This document shows, piece after piece, positions 17,402 through 25,227 of a stretch of 32,277 nucleotides of DNA; position 1 is the stretch's first letter; every line of letters begins with the position of its first letter. The stretch comes from Planctomycetota bacterium (GTDB lineage: Bacteria; Planctomycetota; Phycisphaerae; Sedimentisphaerales; Anaerobacaceae), in NCBI GenBank assembly GCA_030605475.1, contig JAUWIG010000020.1, positions 1-32,277 of the forward strand, given 5' to 3'. The position numbers were made by a program, and so were the translations under genes. Below the pieces are notes generated by a model. That model worked only from the letters and a program-made list of their open reading frames with translations, had not been told where the DNA came from and did no database searches.

Positions 17402-17476
17402 GCCCTGTTAGAAATCCCCACCTTATTTCTACCGGGGTTTGTATTATAGTCAATGATGCAGAACTTCTAACAGGGC
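17402..17476. repeat. 12-bp perfect inverted repeat between cdaA and ybbR
   Basis: GCCCTGTTAGAA (17402-17413) and TTCTAACAGGGC (17465-17476) are exact reverse complements, 51 bp apart. Inside is a second short pair, CCCC...GGGG. The left flank reads GCGCTTTGCGA, whose complement (CGCAAAGCGC) links it to the AAAGCG repeat family seen near 18391, 18751 and 20200. This looks like a small non-autonomous repeat unit. Confidence 0.6.
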
Positions 17477-17489
17477 GAGCTTTTAATTT

Positions 17490-18362
17490 TTAGGTTTTAG
17501 TTTTCTTAGGGCTGCGGAACCTCTCGACAAGGCCTGCGACTGCTGCCGCCAAGCGAGGTCCCAAAGCAGGGGTGGTCACCTCACCCATCGTACTGGTCAG
17601 GTAATATCTAAGCTGAGATTCGCTGATTCCTCGAGTCAACTTTCCATTCTGAGCAAGTGAGATGGTTCCTGTTTCTTCACTTACCACTAAACAGGTGGCG
17701 TCAGAGCCGGTTGTTATGCCTATAGCAGCACGGTGACGTGAACCGAGTTCAACGCCGTCAACACTACCCGGCTCAGCCAAAGGCAATTGCACTCTGGCGG
17801 CGACTATCCTATCGCCTCGTATTATAACAGCCATATCGTGAAGTGCAGTGCCGGGCTGAAAAATGGTCTTGAGCAGTTCAGATGTAATCCTGGCCTCGAT
17901 TCGAACGCCCGTTTCTATAAATTCACCCAACGCCACGCGTTTCTCAATAACAATAATGGCACCTGTTCGAGCGGCGGCAAGCTCAGTTACGGCGGTAATT
18001 ATCTGTTCTACGGTTCCGGCTATTCGCGATGAGCCTGCCAAAAAGCTCGACTGGCCTATTCGTATAAGCACCCTTCGAATCTCCGGCTGAAAGCCTGCAA
18101 CAGCAATGATTAAAACGGCAATTAAAAATCCCTTGTAAAGGTACTGCAGCCGTTCGAAACCAAACTGCTGGACGACCAAGTTTAAGATAAGCACGCCTGC
18201 AATTAGAATGAATATGACGCCGCGGAACAACCTTTCCCCGCGGGTGCCTTCGAGGAAATCCACAACCCAGTAAACAACGAGGCCTATAAGAAACAATTCG
18301 ATGGCAACAACCCACCAATCATACATTGCCACCCGGCCAAAATAGTCGATAAGTGTTTCCAT
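17490..18362 (-). CDS. cdaA: Diadenylate cyclase CdaA with altered DGA motif
   Basis: Makes cyclic di-AMP from two ATP at the membrane. The 290 residues begin at the ATG at 18362; an extension to 18470 only reads repeat DNA. Three membrane helices (about 14-36, 46-65, 75-91) precede the DAC domain. That domain has ARTGAIIVIEKRVALGE, then TALHDMAVII (Asp176-Met177-Ala178), GSRHRAAIG (Arg209-His210-Arg211) and VSEETGTISLAQNG. The conserved DGA triad reads DMA here, while the RHR motif is intact. Upstream is a small lipoprotein gene and downstream a ybbR gene, the usual regulator partner. Function is likely but activity is not guaranteed. Confidence 0.9.
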   Translation of the reverse strand: METLIDYFGRVAMYDWWVVAIELFLIGLVVYWVVDFLEGTRGERLFRGVIFILIAGVLILNLVVQQFGFERLQYLYKGFLIAVLIIAVAGFQPEIRRVLIRIGQSSFLAGSSRIAGTVEQIITAVTELAAARTGAIIVIEKRVALGEFIETGVRIEARITSELLKTIFQPGTALHDMAVIIRGDRIVAARVQLPLAEPGSVDGVELGSRHRAAIGITTGSDATCLVVSEETGTISLAQNGKLTRGISESQLRYYLTSTMGEVTTPALGPRLAAAVAGLVERFRSPKKTKT

Positions 18363-18381
18363 CTTCAATTTACTATTGAAT

Positions 18382-18402
18382 GGGTTCCCGCAAAGCGGGG
18401 TC
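18382..18402. repeat. Dispersed CAAAGCG repeat, copy 1
   Basis: GGGTTCCCGCAAAGCGGGG contains the hairpin CCCGC-AAA-GCGGG. Related copies lie at 18714-18771 and 20150-20217. Confidence 0.55.
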
Positions 18403-18476
18403 TCAATATTGGCTATTGGAAAAAATCCGAATTCCGAATCAATAGTAAATAGTGAATAGTCAACTGTCAATGAGAA

Positions 18477-18695
18477 TTAAGGTATTCTTCTGTCTGTGAG
18501 TTTGCTCGGTTTATCGGCGAGCGTAGCCCTGTCTATGTCTCCCATCATCTCCTGCTGGTTAATACGAATATTTCGCAGATGCCTTCTATGCCCCTCGGCC
18601 ATGGTTTCGCCCGGCTGGGAACAGCCGCCAAGCCAAAAAACCAGAGCGCACAAAATGGCGCTCAAAATCGTCAAAACAAAAGCGTTTTTCATCAT
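18477..18695 (-). CDS. Small predicted lipoprotein
   Basis: Not recognised as a known family. The 72-residue form starts at tandem ATGs (18695/18692) preceded by AAGGGG. It has a signal segment (VLTILSAILCALVFWL) ending in a lipobox LGGC, so the mature protein would be a lipid-anchored peptide of about 45 charged residues (HRRHLRNIRINQQEMMGDIDRA). A longer frame to 18860 runs through repeat sequence and is rejected. It lies 114 bp upstream of cdaA on the same strand and may be cotranscribed with it. Confidence 0.6.
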   Translation of the reverse strand: MMKNAFVLTILSAILCALVFWLGGCSQPGETMAEGHRRHLRNIRINQQEMMGDIDRATLADKPSKLTDRRIP

Positions 18696-18713
18696 TTTTC
18701 CCCTTATATTCAT

Positions 18714-18771
18714 GGGCTCCCGCACCCGTGCCTGCGTCACCACAGGTGCAGGCAAAGCGAGGTCGGGTCCC
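18714..18771. repeat. Dispersed CAAAGCGAGGT repeat, copy 2
   Basis: Begins GGGCTCCCGCACCCGTGCC, continues with an internal ACCACAGGTGCAGG, and ends GCAAAGCGAGGTCGGGTCCC. The GGGxTCC...GCAAAGCGAGGT...CCC layout is shared with 20150-20217. Confidence 0.55.
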
Positions 18772-19079
18772 ATCGGCGCCTTTATCCTTTTAGTATGGAC
18801 GGTTCGCGAACCGCCCTTACTACTGTAAACCATTATATCAGTTTCGGCCCCGGCTGTCAAGGGCGTTACAAATCTTTATTTCCAACAACGTCAACGCAAA
18901 AACTCCTTTGAGGTTCGGCGCCGTAAAAACCGCCAAGTCGGCTCGGTGAAATTTTTAAAAATGCTCCAGCAATAATTAGAGTGAACATTTTGTGGGTTCC
19001 TAACCGGAAAAAAGGCGTTTGGGAGCTCTACAAGTGGCTCCAAGCATAACCCTAAGCCCAATTGGCGTGCGATAAAATT

Positions 19080-19109
19080 TTGACATTGCCGGTGTATCGG
19101 CTATATAAT
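19080..19109 (+). promoter_or_regulatory. Sigma-70-type promoter of the WYL regulator
   Basis: A perfect -35 TTGACA (19080-19085) and a perfect -10 TATAAT (19104-19109) are separated by 18 bp. The predicted start is near 19116, about 60 nt before the chosen ATG. The 220 bp further upstream (18861-19079) holds no gene; it has a GGAGC/GCTCC inverted pair near 19022-19040. Confidence 0.7.
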
Positions 19110-19177
19110 CGCCAACCGTGGTTCGCAGAGAGTGAACAAAGATACGGAAAATGGGTTGCCATTGCGGGGGCAAGGCT

Positions 19178-20149
19178 ATGAAACCCGGCAGAATCGGCAG
19201 AGTCGTGAAGATTTTAACGGCATTACAAGCGGGCAGAGACTATGCTGTCGGCGATTTGGCGAAGCTGTTCGGGACGAGCCGGCGTACAATCTTTAGAGAC
19301 CTCAAAGAACTGCAGACCATCGGCGTGCCATATCGCTACGATGCCAAGACCGGCGGCTATACTATAGACCCTGAATTTTTCCTGCCGCCTATAGACCTGA
19401 ACCTGCAGGAGGCACTGAGTCTGCTTTTGCTGGTGCATAAGGCAAGAGGCCAGATACAATTGCCGTTTAAGAATTCAACTCTGTTAGCTGCCTTGAAAAT
19501 CGAAAATAATCTGCCTGCCAAAATCAGGCGATATTGCAATACGGCGCTGCGGAACATCTCTACCAGGGCCGGCGCTCAGGCACCGACGAACCGGCTTGAT
19601 GAAACCTTCGCACAACTGCAAAAAGCCATCGCACAAAGACGCAAGGTAAATATCCTTTACCATTCGCTCTTCGAGGGCAAAACGATTGAGGTTGAGCTGA
19701 GTCCCTATCATCTTATGTACAACCAGCGGGCGTGGTATGTGCTTGGCCTGTCCAGTCTGCACAATAGCGTTCGCACTTTTAAGCTTAACCGCATCAAAAG
19801 ACCTCAAATATCAGACAAATGCTTCGTGGGGGGCGAGGACTTCGATTTGCACGATTACCTCGGCAAGTCCTGGTCAATGATACCGGAAGGCAGAATCTAC
19901 AACGTCAAGCTGCGATTTCTGCCCAAGGTGGCTGAGAATGTCGCCGAGGTGCAATGGCACAGCACGCAAAAGGTTACTCGAAACGACGATGGCTCAGCCA
20001 TTATTGAATTTCGGGTCGACGGGCTGGGAGAGATAACCTGGTGGATTCTCGGCTACGGTGACCAGGTTCAGGTGCTTGCACCAAAAATCCTGCGAGACGG
20101 AGTCCTGAAGACAGCTAAAAATATGATTAAGCTCAACTCGTCCCATTAG
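19178..20149 (+). CDS. HTH/WYL-domain transcriptional regulator
   Basis: A DNA-binding regulator with a ligand-sensing WYL domain. The 323-residue form has an N-terminal winged helix-turn-helix (about 3-60) with LAKLFGTSRRTIFRDLKELQ, the DeoR-like recognition helix. A middle helical segment follows. The WYL domain (about 150-215) contains NILYHSLFEGKTIEVELSPYHLMYNQRAWYVLG, and a C-terminal WCX region carries VDGLGEITWWILGYGDQVQVL. The start is the ATG at 19178; an upstream ATG at 19151 would add MGCHCGGKA. It is the only gene of its unit, and the adjacent activase-like gene converges on it. Confidence 0.88.
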   Translation: MKPGRIGRVVKILTALQAGRDYAVGDLAKLFGTSRRTIFRDLKELQTIGVPYRYDAKTGGYTIDPEFFLPPIDLNLQEALSLLLLVHKARGQIQLPFKNSTLLAALKIENNLPAKIRRYCNTALRNISTRAGAQAPTNRLDETFAQLQKAIAQRRKVNILYHSLFEGKTIEVELSPYHLMYNQRAWYVLGLSSLHNSVRTFKLNRIKRPQISDKCFVGGEDFDLHDYLGKSWSMIPEGRIYNVKLRFLPKVAENVAEVQWHSTQKVTRNDDGSAIIEFRVDGLGEITWWILGYGDQVQVLAPKILRDGVLKTAKNMIKLNSSH

Positions 20150-20217
20150 AGGGTTCCCATAAAGCGTGGTCCCAAATTCCCCCCTTATCCGAGCTCCTGC
20201 AAAGCGAGGTTCCTCTA
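20150..20217. repeat. Dispersed CAAAGCGAGGT repeat, copy 3
   Basis: GGGTTCCCATAAAGCGTGGTCCC followed by GAGCTCCTGCAAAGCGAGGTTCC: two tandem variants of the unit seen at 18382 and 18714. The remaining bases to 20357 contain GCAAAGCAGAG and TTCGCCCTGCG variants and no gene. Confidence 0.55.
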
Positions 20218-20357
20218 ACGGGACTGGTGATTGGTAACTTTGCTCTGTGAAGCTACGCAAAGCAGAGTTGGTAACCACTTAACCAATTCATTCTCCGTAG
20301 TCTCTGCTTCGCCCTGCGTCTCGTGCTGCGTAGCGACGTACTTGGCAGAGCAGGGTA

Positions 20358-23300
20358 CTACGAAGGATGAATTGCGATTTTCGAAATTCCTGCGTGCTGC
20401 CTCTGGCGAACCTGCTCGACAAAGGCCTCAAGGCGTGTCGTCAAGGTTGAATCTTCCTGGCCGTCGAAACTCAAGTTCAAAATTGGCATACCGCCGCACT
20501 CGGCACTTATGCGCATCGTTTGGGTGCTGACTATGGTGGAAGGCATACAACTAAAAGGCATGACATTGACGACGCCGCCGAAGCCCTGATGATGGTATTC
20601 TATCATTTTGCCTATGCTAAGTATGGCTTCGCCTTCAAACGAATGGTGCAGATACGGCCGAGCCAGCTCGATTACATGCTCTACGGGACCCTCGGCTAAT
20701 TCGCTGAACCCCCGCTTTCGCAGCTGCTCAGCAAGTATCCCCTCAATCTTGTGCTGAGAATAGTCCTGAACCACATTGGTAAAGAGGTCGCGCAGCTGAC
20801 CCCTACGTCTGGTCATCTGCTTTCGCGTAAAATTGGTGTAATAAATCCACTCCGCCAACGGCGCCAAATCACAGACTGCTCCAAGCTCTTCCAGTCGAGC
20901 GATTATATTGCTGTTTGCGAACGGATGGCTGCGAACGTAAATTTCGCCGACTATTCCAATCCTCGGCTTTTGCAGTTTGCTGTCCAATTTCACCGCTGCA
21001 AACTCATCCGCAATACTGCTCATAAGCTGACGCATCCGGGACAAACTGTGGCGATTTTCAACGGCTTGTATCCATCGCTCAAGGGACCGCTCGTAGAGCT
21101 GCTGGGCCTGGCGGACATCCACAGCGAAGGGCCGCAGCCGCAAGAGTAACTTTTGCAGTAAATCCATGCCTACAACAGCAACCCACATATTCTTCGTAAA
21201 ACTTCCCACCATAGAACCATTAACACCCTCGGTGAACTCCCTGTAGAAGCTGCTGTCCTGATTTGGCGCTATCACAGGCACATCCGCTGCGCCGGCATAT
21301 CTTAGAATCAGCCTGTGTAAACAGTTGTACATTCCAAACCTGCAGGGGCCGGAGGCGCCAGGCATAAAGAAAGCGGCTTTGCTCGGGTCAAAGCCTTTGG
21401 CCCTTATTACCTTGAGCATGTCTCCGGAGGTAATGGTATAGGGCAGGCACTCCTTGCCGGTAGTGAACGCTCTGCCCTGCAAAAGCGCCGCCTCATCGGC
21501 TATCGGCATAACCTCGGCCGGCTGACCGTAGGCCCTAAAGCATGCGGCCACACCGTAAGCGCTATCGCCCATATATGGAATGTATAACGTGCGCTTGTTG
21601 CTGATACCTTTGACCAAGGCTACCTTTTTTACGGGCGCTGTCTCTTCGTCCCGACAGCGATAGTTCTTCAAGCTCTCAAGGAACGCCTCAAGACGGGTAA
21701 TCACACCGGCGTCAGCGGAATGCTCATCAATTTCAAGCTGCAGGCAGGGCTTTCGGCCCATTATGTCCTTGAAAAATGTCAGGAGGAACGAATCGGGCCC
21801 ACAACTAAAGTTCGAAAGATACACTCCAAAAAGCCGCGGGTCGCTTTTAATTATCTCAGCGGCCCTTAAAATTTTCTGGCCGTACGTCCAGTAAGTCCGA
21901 CGGTGCAATAATTCGTCACCGAGGTGAGCCCGGTCAAGGTCCAGCATATCCATCGGTATTATCTCAGCGCCGAGGTCAGCAAGTTTATTAGGCAATCGCA
22001 AGTTCACGCCATCATCACAGCCGTTATATGGCCGAGAGACCAGGACAAAGAGCCTTTGTCCAGGCCCGATTTTGGCAAGAATTTCCCTGCCCCTGTCCCT
22101 CAGGGCCTGCTCAAAGCCGGCCTGGGCGGAAAAGCCTTGTTTAATCGCCCTACGAACCGCCGAAGCAGAGACCTTCAACTCCTTACCAAGAGCAGAGAAA
22201 GTCTTTCGCAATAGTTTCCGGCCTTCGCCCATGCGAATCGGAACGGTAAGGATTTTTGTCTGGCCGAGCTTGTCGGCAAAAGCGGTCCTGACCTGGTATG
22301 CGAATGACTGCACATAGGGACATAACTGGTTGTGCTTGTTCTGAGGATAACTGGCAGTCATCGAGACAATGCTCGGCAGAAAAATATAGTCAACCTTTTT
22401 CTCAATCAACTCAACGATGTGGCCATACGCGACTTTGACCGGGAAACAGGGTTGAGCGGTAACAGATTCCACGCCCATGCGAATTGTTTTCTTGCTCGTC
22501 TGCCCGGAAAGAACTACTTCAAAGCCCAGTGACTTGAGGAATTGAGCGAACAGCGGCAGAAGCTGCCAACAGGTCAAGGCCATAGGAAGACCTATCTTAG
22601 CCTTCGTTCCGCCTTGGTCGCTCTGCTTGTCGCTGAGTCCTGCGAACTCCAGCAGCTTTCGCTTGCGATATTCAAACGCATCAGGGCCTTTTGTCTTCTG
22701 CGTTTTCTTCTTCAGATTGTATCTGTCGCACCGCGAGCCGTAGTACAGCGGCTCTGCCCCAGGCAGTTGTACCTTTTTAATTCCACAATGATTTGGGCAG
22801 TGCTCACAGGTGAAAGACTCAATGCTGTATTCGATAGAAACAAGGTTCTCGAAGCCTCTGAAAGTGCTCCCAATGACACCGCCCTTTTCAGCAGACCTTC
22901 GTTTCATATGCTCTGCTGCAATAGCTGCAGCTCCTATGGCTCCAGTTACCTCGTGATGGTCCGGGACGCAGATACTCTTGCCGGTTACTTTTTCGAAGGC
23001 CGACCAGACCGCCTTATTAAAAGCCGTGCCACCCTGAAAGCAGATATTGTCTCCGATTTTGCGGCGGCCAACGACGCGATTGAGATAATTTGCAACAATT
23101 GAATAACTCAAGCCGGCTACAAGCTCACTTGTCTTGGCACCCTGCTGCTGATAGCTAAGCAGGTCGGATTCCATAAACACCGTGCATCGCTCGCCGAGCT
23201 TTATAGGGGCCTGACTTTTGAAAGCCAACTGCTCAAATTCCTTGTCGATGTTTATGGCGAGCCGCTGTGCCTGCTCTTCGAGGAATGAGCCTGTTCCCGC

Positions 23301-24752
23301 TGCACAAGCGTGATTCATTTCAAAATCCACGACCACGCCATTTTCCAGCGATATGTATTTACTGTCCTGTCCGCCGATTTCAAATATGGTATCAACCTTC
23401 GGATTAACTATTGCTGCCCCGGCTGCCTGGGCGGTGATTTCATTTATGACGATATCGGCTCCTATAAAATCACCGGTAAGGTATCTGCCCGAGCCGGTGG
23501 TTGCCGCGCCGAGGATTTTTACCTTTCCGACGACCTTTTTGCCGACTATGTCCATGCCCTGCCTGACTGCCTCTAAAGGCTGGCCCGCTGTCATCAGGTA
23601 CACCTTGGCAAGGACTCGTTTTCGCTCATCGATAACGGCCACATTTGTGCTTAGTGAGCCAACATCGACACCCAGATAGGCATCTATAGGCTCAGTTATA
23701 TTTGAGAGCAAATGCTCGTAAACCGGACTTTCAGGCGGTGGTAGACTTGGCTCACTCAGCCGTTCTCGCCGAGGGGCATCTCCCAAGGCAGCGCCTCGCT
23801 GTGCCAGGTAGTTATCGATTTTTTCGATGCGAATTTGGCCGCCGTGGTTTTCTCGGTCAGCCCTGCTTTTAGCAACCAGAATTGCGCCAATAGCGCCGGT
23901 AAAAAAATGCTCATCGGGAACTATAAGCTCGCCCTGTGCTAATTCAAGCACCTGCTCCAGGGCTCTTACCACACCAATATTAGCCGCTACGCCGCCTGTG
24001 AATACTACGGGCTTGACGAATTTTCTCCCACAACCCAAGTTGCTTTTTAGATTACTGGCCAGCGCGAGGCACAAGCCAGCTATGATATCGCAGTTTGGTG
24101 TCGCCTGCTGCTGAAGGTGAATCATATCGCTCTTTGCGAAGACCGAGCATCGCCCGGCCATTCGCGGCACATTTTTGCTCTGCAGGGCCATCCTGCCAAA
24201 TTCGTTCTCGATGTCTATGCCCAGCCGCTGCGCCTGCAGGTCGAGAAAGGCACCTGTTCCAGCGGCGCAGACAGTGTTTAATGTAAAATCCTGCACCCTA
24301 CCGTGGCCCTGCTCTGTAGCTAAGAATATAAGCTTACTATCCTGGCCGCCCATCTCGATTATCGTCGCGCGCTCCAACTGCGGATACAGTTGATGTATGG
24401 CAGCCGCCTGAGCCGGTACCTCGTTTACAAATGGGATGTCTAACAGCTGTGCGAAAAAACGACTTGCCGAACCTGTCGCTACGGTAAGGACAATGTCGGA
24501 AGGATTGACGCACTTAAAGGCCGTATCAAGTTGCGAGCGGGCCATTTCAATCGGCCTGCCTTTAGTACGCTGGTAATCAGAAAACACGACCCCGTTGGCG
24601 TCATCGAGCACAATGACATCACTACTGGTGGAGCCAATATCCACACCAACATAGAGCTTGCGCTCCGTGCGCAACGGCTCAGGGTGATATTGCTTTACCC
24701 GGTCTGACGCTACCGCTTCCGGCGACTTTCTGTCATCCATACCTGCTCTCAT
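20358..24752 (-). CDS. Giant acyl-CoA dehydratase activase-type protein (two ASKHA domains, DUF2229, HgdB-like)
   Basis: Related to the ATP-driven activators of 2-hydroxyacyl-CoA dehydratases and benzoyl-CoA reductases, which inject electrons through an iron-sulfur cluster. The 1464 residues hold several parts. ASKHA domain 1 (about 33-300) has GVDIGSTSSD, GGQDSK and CAAGTGAF with Cys162. ASKHA domain 2 (about 358-615) has GVDVGSLSTN and CAAGTGSF with Cys483. A cysteine cluster CEHCPNHC (649-656) plus Cys675 follows. A DUF2229 region (about 700-930) has GLPMALTCWQLLPLF. A C-terminal HgdB-like segment (about 1080-1440) has LYIPYMGDSAYG and KECLPYTITSGD. AGAGG precedes the ATG. No separate dehydratase subunits are nearby, so the substrate is unknown. 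Confidence 0.85.
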   Translation of the reverse strand: MRAGMDDRKSPEAVASDRVKQYHPEPLRTERKLYVGVDIGSTSSDVIVLDDANGVVFSDYQRTKGRPIEMARSQLDTAFKCVNPSDIVLTVATGSASRFFAQLLDIPFVNEVPAQAAAIHQLYPQLERATIIEMGGQDSKLIFLATEQGHGRVQDFTLNTVCAAGTGAFLDLQAQRLGIDIENEFGRMALQSKNVPRMAGRCSVFAKSDMIHLQQQATPNCDIIAGLCLALASNLKSNLGCGRKFVKPVVFTGGVAANIGVVRALEQVLELAQGELIVPDEHFFTGAIGAILVAKSRADRENHGGQIRIEKIDNYLAQRGAALGDAPRRERLSEPSLPPPESPVYEHLLSNITEPIDAYLGVDVGSLSTNVAVIDERKRVLAKVYLMTAGQPLEAVRQGMDIVGKKVVGKVKILGAATTGSGRYLTGDFIGADIVINEITAQAAGAAIVNPKVDTIFEIGGQDSKYISLENGVVVDFEMNHACAAGTGSFLEEQAQRLAINIDKEFEQLAFKSQAPIKLGERCTVFMESDLLSYQQQGAKTSELVAGLSYSIVANYLNRVVGRRKIGDNICFQGGTAFNKAVWSAFEKVTGKSICVPDHHEVTGAIGAAAIAAEHMKRRSAEKGGVIGSTFRGFENLVSIEYSIESFTCEHCPNHCGIKKVQLPGAEPLYYGSRCDRYNLKKKTQKTKGPDAFEYRKRKLLEFAGLSDKQSDQGGTKAKIGLPMALTCWQLLPLFAQFLKSLGFEVVLSGQTSKKTIRMGVESVTAQPCFPVKVAYGHIVELIEKKVDYIFLPSIVSMTASYPQNKHNQLCPYVQSFAYQVRTAFADKLGQTKILTVPIRMGEGRKLLRKTFSALGKELKVSASAVRRAIKQGFSAQAGFEQALRDRGREILAKIGPGQRLFVLVSRPYNGCDDGVNLRLPNKLADLGAEIIPMDMLDLDRAHLGDELLHRRTYWTYGQKILRAAEIIKSDPRLFGVYLSNFSCGPDSFLLTFFKDIMGRKPCLQLEIDEHSADAGVITRLEAFLESLKNYRCRDEETAPVKKVALVKGISNKRTLYIPYMGDSAYGVAACFRAYGQPAEVMPIADEAALLQGRAFTTGKECLPYTITSGDMLKVIRAKGFDPSKAAFFMPGASGPCRFGMYNCLHRLILRYAGAADVPVIAPNQDSSFYREFTEGVNGSMVGSFTKNMWVAVVGMDLLQKLLLRLRPFAVDVRQAQQLYERSLERWIQAVENRHSLSRMRQLMSSIADEFAAVKLDSKLQKPRIGIVGEIYVRSHPFANSNIIARLEELGAVCDLAPLAEWIYYTNFTRKQMTRRRGQLRDLFTNVVQDYSQHKIEGILAEQLRKRGFSELAEGPVEHVIELARPYLHHSFEGEAILSIGKMIEYHHQGFGGVVNVMPFSCMPSTIVSTQTMRISAECGGMPILNLSFDGQEDSTLTTRLEAFVEQVRQRQHAGISKIAIHPS

Positions 24753-25227
24753 AATAACCTCTGTGCAAACGCAGCATTAGAATCGTTAGTATATCCTATC
24801 CTGCGCTGATAGCGAACAGTTAATGTTAGCCCCTAATGTGTACGGTGATAGATAACCTATTAACAAAGCCGTTAAATTCTATAATAATCGCGGCCGTGGT
24901 GTCACCAGGTAATTTTTGCTGTTACCTCCACCAGACAATCTCACCAATAATTTAACAGCTTTTCCACAAGAGAATATAAGCATTCGTCATATATAAGCAC
25001 TTATTATATAAGGTTTTAGGTACTAACTATACTTAAAATACAACAATTTCACAGGTTATATGACTACTAATACTACCTTATTGTTTACTAATATAAATAT
25101 ATATTATCCCGCTTTTTAATAAAGGCATTTTATAATCATACTACGAAATTAACATTTGTCTTATTAGCACAGAAAAGATAACCTATGCATTCTATGGTTT
25201 TTCCAAGTGGGCGGAAAAGGTAGAAAG
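24753..25227. other. AT-rich divergent intergenic region with repeated GATAACCTAT motif
   Basis: No gene is seen in these 475 bases, which are far richer in A and T than their neighbours. GATAACCTAT occurs at 24851-24860 and 25177-25186, a third ATAACCT at 24754-24760, and the inverse AGGTTAT at 25053-25059. AGGTAA (24907) and TTACCT (24922) form a hairpin. TTTTCCACA (24960-24968) fits the DnaA-box consensus TTWTNCACA, and TGTGCAAAC (24762-24770) is a one-mismatch inverse. The region probably holds promoters for both divergent genes. Confidence 0.5.
24788..24816 (-). promoter_or_regulatory. Candidate promoter of the activase-type gene
   Basis: On the minus strand, TATACT (24788-24793) is a good -10 and TTCGCT (24811-24816) a weak -35, with a 17-bp spacer. 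The start would lie near 24781, giving a leader of about 30 nt with an AGAGG ribosome-binding site. Confidence 0.35.

Noticed and set aside
17344-17421. N-terminal extension of the YbbR protein
   Set aside because: It translates the CGTATCCCGCTGCTCGTTG-type dispersed repeat; the ATG at 17343 starts a normal membrane-anchored form.
18363-18470. N-terminal extension of CdaA
   Set aside because: The added 36 residues run through the CAAAGCG repeat, and the ATG at 18362 gives the standard family start just before the first membrane helix.
24753-25227. Replication origin
   Set aside because: There is only one exact DnaA-box match and one near match, and no dnaA, dnaN, parA or similar gene in the window; an AT-rich promoter spacer is enough to explain it.
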